Below, one piece after another: positions 19,237 through 28,537 of a stretch of DNA of 64,000 bases. The notes under the pieces were generated by a model, which saw nothing but the letters and a program-made list of their open reading frames with translations, made no database searches and was not told the DNA's origin. Each line of letters opens with the position of its first letter. The first letter of the stretch is position 1. The DNA is taken from positions 888,377 to 952,376 of the forward strand of contig NZ_JACBAZ010000001.1 in NCBI RefSeq assembly GCF_013391475.1, in the 5' to 3' direction. The translations under genes were made by a program, and so were the position numbers. This DNA is from Oceaniferula marina. GTDB taxonomy: Bacteria > Verrucomicrobiota > Verrucomicrobiia > Verrucomicrobiales > Akkermansiaceae.

Positions 19237-20655
19237 ATGATTCCTAACATCCTAGCAGAACGTTACGCCTCTCCCGCCATCTCAAAAATCTGGTCCGCAG
19301 AAGGCCGCATCATCCTCGAACGAGAGTTCTGGATTGCGGTCATGAAAGCGCAGAAAGAACTCGGTCTCGACATCCCAGCCGAAGCCATTGCTGCCTATGA
19401 ATCCGTCAAAAACCAAGTGGACTTAGACGCCATCATGGAACGTGAACGGATCACCCGGCACGATGTAAAAGCCCGTATTGAAGAGTTCTGTGACCTGGCT
19501 GGCCACGAACACATTCACAAGGGAATGACCTCGCGTGACCTCACCGAAAATGTGGAACAACTCCAGGTCTACCGTTCGCTCCTGGTCATCCGTGACAAAA
19601 CCGTAGCGACCCTCAATCAGATGAAACAACGGGCAGCTCAATGGCAAGATCTCATGATCACCGCCCGAACCCACAACGTGGCAGCCCAACCCACCACTTT
19701 CGGTAAGCGGATTGCCATGAGTGGTGAGGAGCTCCTCAGTGCGCTGGACATGCTCGAACACCTGATTGCGACCTACCCGGTCCGAGGACTCAAAGGAGCG
19801 GTTGGCACCCAGATGGACCAACTCTCACTGTTTGACGGAGACGCGGCCAAAGCCTCCCAACTCGAAGCCAAAGTCTGCGCACACTTGGGCATTCCGGTCG
19901 TCTTCACCAATGTGGGGCAGGTCTACCCCCGCTCGCTGGACATGCGCACCGTTTCTATTCTCGCTGACATTGCCTCCGGCCCTTCTTCCTTCTGCCGAAC
20001 CCTACGCTTGATGGCCGGCCATGAAACCGCCAGCGAAGGCTTCGCCAAAGGCCAAACAGGCTCCAGCGCCATGCCCCACAAAATGAACTCACGCTCCTGT
20101 GAGCGAGTCAATGGCTTCCATGTCATCCTCAAGGGACACGTCACCATGGCTGGAGGCCTCGCAGGAGACCAGTGGAACGAAGGTGATGTCTCCTGCTCCG
20201 TCGTCCGCCGACTGATGCTGCCGGACGCCTTCTTCGCTCTCGACGGGATGTTCGAAACATTCATGACCGTGCTCGGCCAAATGGATGCCTACCCCGCTGT
20301 TATCGAAGCTGAAAACAACCACTACCTGCCATTCCTGATGACCACCACCATCATGATGGAAGCAGTCAAAGCCGGCGTGGGCCGGGAAACGGCCCACCGC
20401 GTGATCAAACAACATGCTGTCGCTACCGTCAATGATCTGCGTTCTGGACGGATCAAGGAAAACAACCTGCTTGAACGGCTTGCCGACGACCAGGAAATCC
20501 CGCTCGGCCACGAAGAACTTGAACGATTACTCAGTGAAGGACGCGAAAATACCGGCACCGCACAACCTCAGGTAAGCCATTTCACCGATAAAGTTCAAAA
20601 AATTTCTGAACAGTATCCTGAAGCAGCATCTTACCAACCCGGAGCCATTTTGTAA
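19237..20655 (+). CDS. purB: Adenylosuccinate lyase
   Basis: Fumarase/aspartase-superfamily lyase acting twice in purine synthesis (SAICAR to AICAR, adenylosuccinate to AMP). The 472-residue protein has the signature SSAMPHKMNSRSCERVNG with the flexible catalytic loop, TSRDLTENVEQ and TARTHNVAAQPTTFG. It is in the same transcript as pyrD and ends before a clean terminator. purC, which makes its substrate, lies 2.8 kb downstream on the other strand. Confidence 0.96.
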   Translation: MIPNILAERYASPAISKIWSAEGRIILEREFWIAVMKAQKELGLDIPAEAIAAYESVKNQVDLDAIMERERITRHDVKARIEEFCDLAGHEHIHKGMTSRDLTENVEQLQVYRSLLVIRDKTVATLNQMKQRAAQWQDLMITARTHNVAAQPTTFGKRIAMSGEELLSALDMLEHLIATYPVRGLKGAVGTQMDQLSLFDGDAAKASQLEAKVCAHLGIPVVFTNVGQVYPRSLDMRTVSILADIASGPSSFCRTLRLMAGHETASEGFAKGQTGSSAMPHKMNSRSCERVNGFHVILKGHVTMAGGLAGDQWNEGDVSCSVVRRLMLPDAFFALDGMFETFMTVLGQMDAYPAVIEAENNHYLPFLMTTTIMMEAVKAGVGRETAHRVIKQHAVATVNDLRSGRIKENNLLERLADDQEIPLGHEELERLLSEGRENTGTAQPQVSHFTDKVQKISEQYPEAASYQPGAIL

Positions 20656-20691
20656 GCCCCCTGCGCTAAACGCTCACATTTTTAATACCTC

Positions 20692-20725
20692 ATTGCCCCT
20701 CCCCGTATGGGATAGGGGCATTTTT
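20692..20725 (+). terminator. Intrinsic terminator of pyrD-purB
   Basis: TGCCCCT (20694-20700) pairs with AGGGGCA (20714-20720), with extra pairing inside the loop, followed by five T. It lies 37 bp after the purB stop. Confidence 0.88.
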
Positions 20726-20849
20726 GTGTTCATAGCTGTAATTTTAATATAACCAAATCATCAAAACACCTGCATAAAACTGAAAAGCAAAACAATTATA
20801 ATTTTTCCATTTATTTAGCATTTTTTATGAACATTTCCCACACTCAGGG

Positions 20850-20997
20850 GTCTATGACAGTGAGGACAGCGTGCAAGACGCGTCGTTCTTATTCATGTAA
20901 GGGTGAATTGCAGAACTCAATGCCAATCAGATAAGCGTGTTGGTATTGAAGTCGCAGAAAAACCGTAGGCAAAGCCCCCCTGAGCCTACGGTTTTTT
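20850..20997 (+). ncRNA. Candidate small RNA ending at an orphan terminator
   Basis: No gene lies between the purB terminator and 21166, yet a perfect 13-bp stem (20958-20970 with 20984-20996) with a T run sits at 20958-20997, preceded by a 10-bp stem with one G-U pair (20917-20926 with 20940-20949). Two tandem stems with an intrinsic terminator and no reading frame suggest a structured small RNA. Its 5' end is unknown; a weak sigma70-like pair TTGCAG/GATAAG occurs at 20908-20935. I do not recognise it as 6S, tmRNA or SRP RNA. Confidence 0.4.
20958..20997 (+). terminator. Orphan intrinsic terminator
   Basis: Perfect 13-bp stem with 13-nt loop and six T on plus (five T on minus as well). No protein gene ends upstream of it on either strand within several hundred bases other than purB, which has its own terminator. 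Confidence 0.8.
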
Positions 20998-21031
20998 CTG
21001 TACCCGTGTTTTGCTTTACCCGTTCTTTTCC

Positions 21032-21065
21032 GCCCCCCGTTTCTGCCCCCCGTTTCTGCCCCCCG
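21032..21065. repeat. C-rich 13-bp tandem repeat
   Basis: The unit GCCCCCCGTTTCT occurs 2.6 times head to tail in the untranslated region before the 96-aa gene. Probably a slippage-prone tract; no function is evident. Confidence 0.8.
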
Positions 21066-21165
21066 CCCGCTATCTCGGGTGTGAACAAGCTTTCCCAGAG
21101 TTGCGTATTGTGTTCCTACTCGGTCGGCACTAGTTTCATCGGACATCACCTTATACCATCTTCAT

Positions 21166-21456
21166 ATGGCCATCCCATTAAAAACCAGCCAAGTCATTTG
21201 CTTCTACGACATCCAGTACCGCTGGATCAAACGCAGTACGGAACGGGGCGTCGAAGTCAGGGTCGAACTCTGTGAGCACCCCCAGGGCCAGATGCTCATT
21301 ACCCAATGCCCCCGTGTGTTCCGGGACTCCATGGTCGAAGACATCATTGAACAAGGAAGAGACCTTGGCTGGCAACCGGAAGAAAAAAAAGCAGCGATGC
21401 TGACCCGTCTGACCAAACGAGGGCTGGTGGTGATCGAAGACGCAGCAGACCAATAA
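21166..21456 (+). CDS. Small protein of unknown function (96 aa)
   Basis: A short, stop-free frame with protein-like composition: an N-terminal beta-rich part (VICFYDIQYRWIK), a VEVRVELCEHPQGQMLI strand pair and a C-terminal helix (EEKKAAMLTRLTKRGLVVIED). No signal peptide and no known motif. It starts 58 bp before engB on the same strand, so the two are probably co-transcribed. Function not assignable. Confidence 0.65.
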   Translation: MAIPLKTSQVICFYDIQYRWIKRSTERGVEVRVELCEHPQGQMLITQCPRVFRDSMVEDIIEQGRDLGWQPEEKKAAMLTRLTKRGLVVIEDAADQ

Positions 21457-21513
21457 CACTCAATTCCCGAACTCAATTCCTGAATTTCCGTTCACTGAGC
21501 ACCAACCCAAACC

Positions 21514-22119
21514 ATGCAAATCCATTCCGCCCAGTTTGAAATCAGCGCCCCGGATCTCGACTCATGCCCGGAATCCGACCTCCCCGAATTTGCTTTTATT
21601 GGTCGATCGAACGTCGGCAAGTCTTCACTGATCAATACGCTGACCAATAAGCACAACCTAGCCATGGTTTCAGCCAAACCTGGCAAAACCCGCCTGATCA
21701 ACTTCTTTAGAATCAATCAGAAATGGGACCTCGTCGACCTCCCGGGCTATGGCTATGCAAAAGCATCAGGCCAAACCAGGAACAAATTCAATGTCATGGT
21801 CTCGGATTATCTGGTCAAGCGGGACAACCTAAGCTGCGTCTTTGTCCTGATTGATTGCAGACACGAAGCCCAAAAACTCGATCTCGAATTCACGGCATGG
21901 CTCATCGAATACCAGATCCCGTTTGTTCTGGTCTTCACCAAGACCGACAAAGTCAAACCTACGATTGTGCAAAAACACATCGATTACTTCAAAAAGGCGA
22001 TGTCGGAGTTTTGTGACGGCCTTCCCCGAATTTACACCTGCTCTGCAAAAACGGGCACGGGCCGCAAGGAAATCCTGCAATTCATCGATCAGGCTGTCGT
22101 CAATTTTTCCCGCTACTAA
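21514..22119 (+). CDS. engB: Ribosome biogenesis GTPase EngB/YsxC
   Basis: Small essential GTPase needed for 50S subunit assembly. All G motifs are present: G1 GRSNVGKSS, G2 around KPGKT, G3 DLPGYG, G4 TKTDK and G5 SAKTG. The 201 residues match the family (about 195-210). It follows the 96-aa gene by 57 bp. A 7-bp hairpin (22141-22147 with 22162-22168) lies 22 bp after its stop but lacks a good T run. Confidence 0.95.
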   Translation: MQIHSAQFEISAPDLDSCPESDLPEFAFIGRSNVGKSSLINTLTNKHNLAMVSAKPGKTRLINFFRINQKWDLVDLPGYGYAKASGQTRNKFNVMVSDYLVKRDNLSCVFVLIDCRHEAQKLDLEFTAWLIEYQIPFVLVFTKTDKVKPTIVQKHIDYFKKAMSEFCDGLPRIYTCSAKTGTGRKEILQFIDQAVVNFSRY

Positions 22120-22196
22120 GCGCGTCCCCACCACAAAAAATGGCAGCCCCGCATCAACGAAGCTGCCACCTGATTCTTCTATCGAGAAGCTTGATT

Positions 22197-22403
22197 ATAC
22201 CATTCTCCCAGTTAAATTTGCAGAATGGTTTGAGTTTGAGATGATGATTCAGTCAGCAAGCTGAATGGCAAGGGGGCGCTGAATCTTTTAGATTTTACCG
22301 TTGTTGCGCGTCGGTTGCATAGCCCGCTATGCGCCTTCCTTGCGCCTAGTTAAAATCGAAAACCTTCAGTGCCATTCGGCCAATTTAACTGATCAAATGG
22401 TAT
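22197..22403. repeat. MITE-like palindromic element
   Basis: The whole 207-bp stretch folds as one imperfect hairpin. The ends match as inverted repeats of about 32 bp (ATACCATT...CAGTTAAATT...GAATGG at both termini). The arms continue with related sequence and meet at a perfect apex, GCATAGC-CC-GCTATGC (22317-22332). The left arm carries about 40-50 extra bases, bounded by a repeated GAATGG. There is no coding capacity. The right end coincides with the last base of the purC stop codon. It resembles a non-autonomous transposon or REP-type element; only one copy is in the window. Confidence 0.65.
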
Positions 22404-23506
22404 TACTCGACAATGCCGTAGGCTGAGAGGGCATCGAGGATTTCCTGACGGGCATTCTCAATCGCAGGAACGGCCGTTCCCGTCAACTGCTCGGCAGTGC
22501 TCTTGTAAAGCTCACTCGTTGCCATCAACGCCTCGGTAGGCACTTTGAAGCTGGTGCCTAGCACCTCACGCTCATCCATCCGCTCCTTGTTAAGCAAAAC
22601 GTCCGCTTCCGGCACGCTGTCGCACAAGAACTTGCGGAACATCTCCTTGGAGTTTTCAACAATCTTGCCATCGGCATAAGCCGGCTTGTCCCAGTAGCGC
22701 GAGGAATCCAACGTTCCCACTTCGTCGATGTAAATCATCGAGTAACCGTCTCCGGATGCATTCGGAATATATCCAAACTCAAATTTGGTATCGACCAGCA
22801 ACTGATCGGCCTGATCCGCCTGATCTGAAATAATCTTGAAGCCTTCGGCTAACAGCTTTTCATAATGATCGACATCCTCGGGGGAATGGAAGGCAAAGGC
22901 TTCGTAGTTGTCCAGAATCTGCTGACGAGTCACATTAACATCGTCTTTTTCCGGCACGCCGGGAATCCCCTGCAAAATACCTTTGGTCGAAGGAGTAATG
23001 AGCAATTCATCCAGCTTCCCTCCGTTCGTCAATCCCTCAGGCAGTGGAATACCGCAAATATCACGCTCCCCACGTTCATATCCACGCCACATACTTCCTG
23101 TGATATACTGACGGGCAATCCCCTCCACCATCACAGGTTTAGCCTTCTGGACAATCCACACCAACGGGTGGGGAGATGCCAGAACGTGATTGCCAGCCAA
23201 ACCGGCTTTTTCAAATTCTTTGAACCAATGCAATGCCGTTGCATTGAGAGAAGCACCTTTCCCGGGAACTCCCATCAAACCATCTTCACCCTGCCAGATA
23301 ATCTCGTAGGCCGATATCCGGTCGCTGATGACCATCACAGCCAATTCCGTCCCGGGGGACACATCATATCCCTGCTCTTCAATAATCCGGGCACTATCTT
23401 CGGCCGTCAGCCAGTACACGGAACGCACTTTACCGCTGTGAACGCTACCTTCATGCCGAATCGGCAAATCATCTGTCTTTGCAATTGCGAGGTTTGATAA
23501 GCTCAT
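22403..23506 (-). CDS. purC: Phosphoribosylaminoimidazole-succinocarboxamide synthase (long form)
   Basis: ATP-dependent ligase joining aspartate to CAIR to make SAICAR, the substrate of PurB. At 367 residues it belongs to the longer type rather than the roughly 237-residue E. coli form. SGKVRSVY near the N-terminus, [39 protein letters not shown] and [13 protein letters not shown] are family motifs. The stop codon abuts the palindromic element at 22197-22403, which could act as the 3' hairpin of this transcript. Transcribed alone on minus. Confidence 0.93.
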   Translation of the reverse strand: MSLSNLAIAKTDDLPIRHEGSVHSGKVRSVYWLTAEDSARIIEEQGYDVSPGTELAVMVISDRISAYEIIWQGEDGLMGVPGKGASLNATALHWFKEFEKAGLAGNHVLASPHPLVWIVQKAKPVMVEGIARQYITGSMWRGYERGERDICGIPLPEGLTNGGKLDELLITPSTKGILQGIPGVPEKDDVNVTRQQILDNYEAFAFHSPEDVDHYEKLLAEGFKIISDQADQADQLLVDTKFEFGYIPNASGDGYSMIYIDEVGTLDSSRYWDKPAYADGKIVENSKEMFRKFLCDSVPEADVLLNKERMDEREVLGTSFKVPTEALMATSELYKSTAEQLTGTAVPAIENARQEILDALSAYGIVE

Positions 23507-23726
23507 AATGTCTTGTTTTTATGGGTTCGTTGTAGAAGAGGCAAAGGCCGGCCTCAAATGCCTGACTAGCGGAATACACGGCTCCATGCCGCAACTCACG
23601 GCAGCCTTTGCTTTCTGCGCAAATCCTAGCCAAGCAAAGAACCTTGCCAAGATTAATTCAACACGATTCATGCCATCCAGATCACTTTGACTCGACATTT
23701 CTTCATTCAGATTTCAATCTATCCGC

Positions 23727-24053
23727 ATGCGTGAGACAACGGACAAGATCAAGGAATTCCTTCAATTCATTACCCTCCAGTTCATCCAACACCCGGATCA
23801 GGCTCAACTACGCGTTGCAGAAGTCGATGAAAACCACATCAGTTTCAGACTCATCGTGGCCCAATCCGATGTCGCCATGCTGATCGGCCGCAATGGTTTT
23901 ACCGCCAGCGCCATCCGCAATGTCATGAAAGCCGCAGCCGCCAAAGACGGCATCCAGGCCAGCCTGCAAATCCACTCCCACGAAGAAGAGCGACAACGAA
24001 TCGCAGCCATCGAGGCGAATGAAATCATCGACGGCGGCTCACCGGAGGATTAG
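23727..24053 (+). CDS. KH-domain RNA-binding protein (KhpA-like)
   Basis: A 108-residue single-KH protein. The RNA-binding loop GRNG (54-57) lies in MLIGRNGFTASAIRNVMKAAA, the canonical GxxG loop followed by the alpha helix seen in KhpA/YlqC. The N-terminal part is longer than in Firmicutes KhpA. Family members bind many RNAs and pair with KhpB to control cell division and elongation; no KhpB (Jag) gene is here, nor the usual rpsP/trmD neighbours, so the assignment rests on the domain. Confidence 0.8.
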   Translation: MRETTDKIKEFLQFITLQFIQHPDQAQLRVAEVDENHISFRLIVAQSDVAMLIGRNGFTASAIRNVMKAAAAKDGIQASLQIHSHEEERQRIAAIEANEIIDGGSPED

Positions 24054-24243
24054 ACCAGAGGATTAGAATTCTGGAACGCTCCCTCATCGGGCCTGCAAAC
24101 GCATCAAATGGGCCATCTCTCCCACACGAGATCAGCCACAGCCGTCAGCCAAGATGCTTCAGCCACAAGCTCTGCCAAACGCCCGGCCAAACACGCTGTC
24201 TTTCCATTTTCCTCTCAGCCCATTCTGACCTATTGTCGTTATC

Positions 24244-26739
24244 ATGCTCTTCAAGCGACTCTTCAAGCACCTCCGCCTGATCATCCTGATTGCGGTCGGG
24301 TTGCTGCTGGGCATCGTCATTGGAGGTATCTACACCCTGAATCAAACCGGGGTAAACGACCAGTGGCGCCACAAAATTGCCATCGAGCTCGAAAACCTCG
24401 GCATCATCGCCGACTTCGACAGCTTACGCTATGACCCGACTCGTGGCATGGTCGCCGAAGGAGTCCGCATCTACGCCGACTCAAGCCGAAAAGAAACCGT
24501 AGCCCGACTCAAGCACCTCGTGATTGATGTCGATAAAACCAAGCTCATGCGAGGCAAACTGAGGGTCAATAATGTCTCGTTGAAACGGGCCGAGGTTTCC
24601 ATGCCTATTAACCCCAATGAACCGGACGGCCCGAGAGTGGTGATCAACAAACTTCAAGGGGACCTCTACCTGCCGGATAAAAACACCATCGAAGCTCAAA
24701 ACGTCAAAGGTATGGTGGCGGGCATCCATCTGGAACTTAAAGCCAACATCTGGGGAAAAAACCTCAGCAAGGAACACGTTCAGACCTCACACCATCAAGA
24801 AACACGGATCAACCGCATCAAAGTAATCGCCAAAATCATCCAGGAAATCAGCCGCTGGAGCTGGCCTGAGAATAAACCACCTAAACTCAAAATCTACGTC
24901 GAAGGCAATCTCGACAACCCAGATTCATCCCACATCGACTTCGAACTAAGTGCCAGCTCGCTGGAACGAGACGGTGTGATTCTCAGCGATGTCCGGGTCA
25001 GAGGCGACTACCACAATAAACTCATCACCCTCGATCAGATTCAATTAGACGATGGATCCGGAAAACTCATCGCAAGAGCTGATTTCCATCCCAATACACG
25101 CAAAGGACGCTTTGAAGTCACCCATTGCAAGCTCCACTTGCAAAAACTAACGCGCAAACTGCTTGGACTGAATCCACTGCATGAAGTCACCTTTTCCACG
25201 CCGCCACAGATCACTTGCTCCGGCGAAGTCCGACTGGATTCAGAACTCACCCCGCAACTGCAACTCAATGGAAAAATCAACGTCGATCACTTCCACTTCA
25301 AAGGGATCCCATATCAAAACCTTGAATCCGAGCTTTCACTGCAAGGAAGCAACCTCTTTCTCACCAACCTGAAAGTCACCCACAGCGATGGTGAAATCCA
25401 CGGCAGGCTACTACTCAAGGACAACCTGATACGTTATGACGCTCAGGCAACCCTTCCTGTGGAAGCTTACCGACCCTTCATTACCAATCCTAAAATCACC
25501 GAAGCGCTCAATAAGGCGTCATTCACAAAGCAGTCGAAAATAGAAATCACCACCACCGGATCTTATTCAAAAGACACACCGGCAGAGCGGATCTGCAGCG
25601 GCCATGTTCGACTCCAAAACTTCACCTATAAGGAAGTCCCCATGCGCGACGCCGTCGCGGACTTTGCCTTCGTTCCCGGCAAGAACACCTTCGCCAATAT
25701 CCGACTCACCTTCGACTACCAAGACTACCCACTGCGTAAAACCTACGGGGGTCCCTCCTCAGGCAGGGTCGACAGCGACCAGGTGGTCATGGATCTCAAG
25801 GAGCGAATGGTCCACATCAAAAACATACGAACCACCGCTTGGCCGGCCCCGGTCGTTCGCCTATTTGCAAGCAAGGCAGCCGACCACTGTGAACAATACC
25901 GGTTTTTGCGCCCGCCCGGTCTCAGCGCCTCTGGCTCATTCGACCTGAATCAAAACCAAAAACGAACCGACTTCAAGATTGACGTCCATGCCCCCGGATC
26001 CACTCATTACCGCTTTCTCGGCGAAACCTTGTCGCTGAAACGGCTTCGCGGCCACGTCCGAATCCGACAGGGAAGAGTCGATGTATCCAACCTTTCCTTC
26101 TATACCTTCCAAGGCCCCTGCAAAGGTAAACTCACGGTCCACACCATTGAACGGAAGTATGCAGGAGAACTCCAATGGTCTCGCCTACACCTTAAAGATA
26201 TCGGCCAGCTCTACCATTTTAAAAATGCCGAACGTGGATTAATCACTGGAAGAATCGATTTCAGTGGGAAACATAAAAACGTCGGCTTTTTCAACGGCAA
26301 AGGGTCCATCGCCCTTGAACGAGGCAACCTGTTCTCCATCCCCATGCTCGGCCCCCTGTCACCCGTCATCGGCTCCGTTCTCGGAGATAAGAACCCGACC
26401 AATGAGCATGCTGAAAACGCATCATGCACCTTCGCCGTGCGCAACGGCGTAGTCTACTCCGACAACTTTCTCGCCAACACCCGCTCGCTACGTTTCACCG
26501 GAGAAGGCAAAATCGACCTGAACAACAAACAGATGGACATGATGGTGCGCATGAACGCTCGCGGTCTATTCAGCTTGATCTCTCTCCCATTGAAACCGTT
26601 GATGGGGATGTTCCAGTTCGCAGGAACAGGCAACATTTCCAAACCCCAATGGAAAACCACTATTTTCACCTCACCAAAACGTGGTAAAAAAGATCCGATT
26701 TTCCGTCGTCCGCCAAAAGCCAGGGTCATCGGAGAATAG
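24244..26739 (+). CDS. AsmA/TamB-like inner-membrane-anchored protein
   Basis: An 831-residue protein with an N-terminal transmembrane anchor (about 10-32) and a very long periplasmic beta-rich region of repeated strand pairs (for example FDSLRYDPTRGMVAEGVRI, RVNNVSLKRAEVSMP, LRGHVRIRQGRVDVSNLSF). It ends in an AsmA-C-like segment with RFTGEGKIDLNNKQMDMMVRM and a Lys/Arg-rich tail. AsmA-like proteins form hydrophobic grooves moving phospholipids between membranes of diderm bacteria, so that role is inferred. Monocistronic; the opposite-strand gene at 26774 converges with it. Confidence 0.75.
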   Translation: MLFKRLFKHLRLIILIAVGLLLGIVIGGIYTLNQTGVNDQWRHKIAIELENLGIIADFDSLRYDPTRGMVAEGVRIYADSSRKETVARLKHLVIDVDKTKLMRGKLRVNNVSLKRAEVSMPINPNEPDGPRVVINKLQGDLYLPDKNTIEAQNVKGMVAGIHLELKANIWGKNLSKEHVQTSHHQETRINRIKVIAKIIQEISRWSWPENKPPKLKIYVEGNLDNPDSSHIDFELSASSLERDGVILSDVRVRGDYHNKLITLDQIQLDDGSGKLIARADFHPNTRKGRFEVTHCKLHLQKLTRKLLGLNPLHEVTFSTPPQITCSGEVRLDSELTPQLQLNGKINVDHFHFKGIPYQNLESELSLQGSNLFLTNLKVTHSDGEIHGRLLLKDNLIRYDAQATLPVEAYRPFITNPKITEALNKASFTKQSKIEITTTGSYSKDTPAERICSGHVRLQNFTYKEVPMRDAVADFAFVPGKNTFANIRLTFDYQDYPLRKTYGGPSSGRVDSDQVVMDLKERMVHIKNIRTTAWPAPVVRLFASKAADHCEQYRFLRPPGLSASGSFDLNQNQKRTDFKIDVHAPGSTHYRFLGETLSLKRLRGHVRIRQGRVDVSNLSFYTFQGPCKGKLTVHTIERKYAGELQWSRLHLKDIGQLYHFKNAERGLITGRIDFSGKHKNVGFFNGKGSIALERGNLFSIPMLGPLSPVIGSVLGDKNPTNEHAENASCTFAVRNGVVYSDNFLANTRSLRFTGEGKIDLNNKQMDMMVRMNARGLFSLISLPLKPLMGMFQFAGTGNISKPQWKTTIFTSPKRGKKDPIFRRPPKARVIGE

Positions 26740-26773
26740 ATCAACGTTTGAAGCTTACCCCAGCCTATTTCGA

Positions 26774-27289
26774 TCATTCCTCCCTAGTCTGGCGCTTCCT
26801 CAACGCACCCCAAATCATCCCGCCTCCCCCCAGAACAAAAAGAGCCGGAAACCAAAGGGTATACCCTGCAGCCTTCGTGTCGTGTTGCAAAATCCCAGCC
26901 TCAGGACGCAGAGGGTCCACCCACACCGTATGGGTCGACCCCATTGGATAGGCCTCTTTCAAATGATTCACCTGCGACTCATCCTTCGTCCACTTCGATC
27001 CCCTCGGAGAAAAACGATTGGTCGTCATATCCCGCCCAGCAAACTCGTACCCATACATCAGATTCAATCGGTACTCCCTTGGCGAGCCGGAAATCTGACG
27101 TTCCTCGGTCTCTACCCTCAAAACCATGGCTTCCACTTGCGGCCACTCACGAGTTTGTTTCGCCTGCTGGTAACTCCGGAACATCAACCAACCAAACACC
27201 GCCCCGACAAGCATCAAACTGACCCCAATCAAACACAAAAACCAAACTCCTGAGCGAGTGCCCTTTTCCTCCTTGTTGCTGTCAGCCAT
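26774..27289 (-). CDS. DUF3592-type membrane protein
   Basis: Two transmembrane segments flank an extracytoplasmic beta domain: TM1 at about residues 15-37 (VWFLCLIGVSLMLVGAVFGWL) and TM2 near the C-terminus (TLWFPALFVLGGGGMIWGAL). Between them are the DUF3592 features W-P-x-V-x-A-x-V and VWVDPLRPEAGIL. The start is chosen at 27289 (MADSNKEE); 27295 is one alternative and the open frame reaches 27328. About 172 residues. Function of the family is unknown. It converges with the AsmA-like gene. Confidence 0.75.
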   Translation of the reverse strand: MADSNKEEKGTRSGVWFLCLIGVSLMLVGAVFGWLMFRSYQQAKQTREWPQVEAMVLRVETEERQISGSPREYRLNLMYGYEFAGRDMTTNRFSPRGSKWTKDESQVNHLKEAYPMGSTHTVWVDPLRPEAGILQHDTKAAGYTLWFPALFVLGGGGMIWGALRKRQTREE

Positions 27290-27408
27290 ACCCATCACTA
27301 CGATGAAGTTCAAACGAACGGAACTCAAAACTGTGACAGACTCACCTCGGGTACATCCATCCCCAGGGCTCCTACATCAGGGAGGTTCTGTCGGTGATGC
27401 CTGCGGCG

Positions 27409-27431
27409 CTGACAGAATTGTCAGGTTTTTT
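27409..27431 (+). terminator. Short intrinsic-terminator-like hairpin
   Basis: CTGACA-GAAT-TGTCAG followed by GTTTTTT. The 5' half (GACAGAA, 27411-27417) can alternatively pair with TTCTGTC at 27386-27392, giving two mutually exclusive stems. No plus-strand protein gene ends here after 26739. Confidence 0.5.
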
Positions 27432-27579
27432 AATTTTCAAAGATCATGGTTTGCCCAAAGCCTATCGCTCACCTCTAAAAAAATCCTGTAAATCCGCTTC
27501 AATCATGTGAATCATGTCAGCGACACAGGCTGATAGTCGCTAGTCTGCTCTCCCTGTATCCATCCTCTACGAACCACGG

Positions 27580-27608
27580 TTGACAGCCCCCCTCCGCTTG
27601 CCTAAATC
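27580..27608 (+). promoter_or_regulatory. Sigma70-like promoter of the IclR gene
   Basis: TTGACA (27580-27585) and TAAATC (27603-27608) are separated by exactly 17 bp and lie 33 bp before the IclR start codon. This is the best sigma70 match seen in the window. Confidence 0.55.
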
Positions 27609-27640
27609 TATACTTCAAACCGATCTTCCATCGATTCATC

Positions 27641-28438
27641 ATGAGTTCATCCCAAGAAACATTCAAAGACAGCCGCTATAAAGTCCCCAATCTCGAACGG
27701 GCCCTCGTGATGATGGAACACCTGCTGGACCACCCTCTAGGGAGAACCGCCTCCGAGCTCACCGAAGACCTCGGCTTTTCAAAAAACAGCGTCTTCCGTA
27801 TCACGATGACCTTGCTCAACCACCATTTTCTTATCCGCGATGAAAACAAACGCTTCCGCTTAAGCAAAAAACTTCTCCTCATGGGCTGCCGGAGTTTTGG
27901 TGATGCCCGCTTCATCGAACACGCGCTCGACATCATGCGGTCGTGCCGGGATGAAATCAAAGAGTCCGTCTTCATTGGCACCTTGGTCGAAAACGAAGGT
28001 GTGGTCATCGAGCAGGTTCTCGGCTCCCACCCGTTTAAATTCACCATCGATATCGGAGCCCGCATGCCCATCCATTGCGCAGCCCCGTGCAAGGCCATCC
28101 TCGCCTATATGCCGGCCGTCGAACGATCCTCCATCATCCAGCAGGCATCATTCAAACGCTATAACGAAAACACCATCACTTCAAAAAAAGCGTTCAACCA
28201 AGAACTCGAGTCCGTCAAGCAGTCAGGCTACGCCCTCGACCGGGCCGAACAAATCCACGGTGCCCACTGTGTGGCGGCACCCGTTTTCGACCAACACGGC
28301 TACCCCATCGCCGCTATCTGGACCACCGGCCCCTCCGATCGCATCCCCGCGGACTACTTCAGCAAGCTCGGAAAAACCATGCGGCACTTTGCCGACAAAA
28401 TCTCCCACCGAATGGGATTTGAGGCGCTTGAAACCTAG
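27641..28438 (+). CDS. IclR-family transcriptional regulator
   Basis: 265 residues with an N-terminal winged helix (about 17-75, including GRTASELTEDLGFSKNSVFRITMTLL) and a C-terminal IclR effector domain (about 90-255; GARMPIHCAAPCKAILAYMP and GAHCVAAPVFDQHGYPIAAIWTTGP are family-typical). IclR proteins usually control an adjacent catabolic operon in response to its substrate or intermediate, so it is inferred to control the six-kilobase cluster downstream on the same strand. A palindrome suited to an operator lies at 28538. Effector unknown. Confidence 0.9.
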   Translation: MSSSQETFKDSRYKVPNLERALVMMEHLLDHPLGRTASELTEDLGFSKNSVFRITMTLLNHHFLIRDENKRFRLSKKLLLMGCRSFGDARFIEHALDIMRSCRDEIKESVFIGTLVENEGVVIEQVLGSHPFKFTIDIGARMPIHCAAPCKAILAYMPAVERSSIIQQASFKRYNENTITSKKAFNQELESVKQSGYALDRAEQIHGAHCVAAPVFDQHGYPIAAIWTTGPSDRIPADYFSKLGKTMRHFADKISHRMGFEALET

Positions 28439-28537
28439 GTTTCAGCAACATTCATCGAGCCACAGCATCCTGCCACCATCAAACACAGGGGGAAATCAGC
28501 CCTCAAGAGTTGTCTATATTTCAACTTTTGTTTTTTA

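Larger units (their letters stand above)
27329..27640. other. Intergenic region upstream of the IclR gene
   Basis: About 310 bp holding a terminator-like hairpin (27409-27431) with an alternative upstream pairing partner (27386-27392), an inverted repeat TCAGC-N7-GCTGA near 27517-27533 that could be an operator, the tandem heptamer ATCATGT nearby (27501-27518), and a good promoter at 27580-27608. No coding frame is credible. Confidence 0.55.

Noticed and set aside
20937-21275. A 112-residue plus-strand frame
   Set aside because: It crosses the orphan terminator and C-rich repeats and overlaps the better supported gene at 21166 in another frame.
22197-22403. An insertion sequence
   Set aside because: No transposase or coding capacity; only a non-autonomous foldback element is supported.
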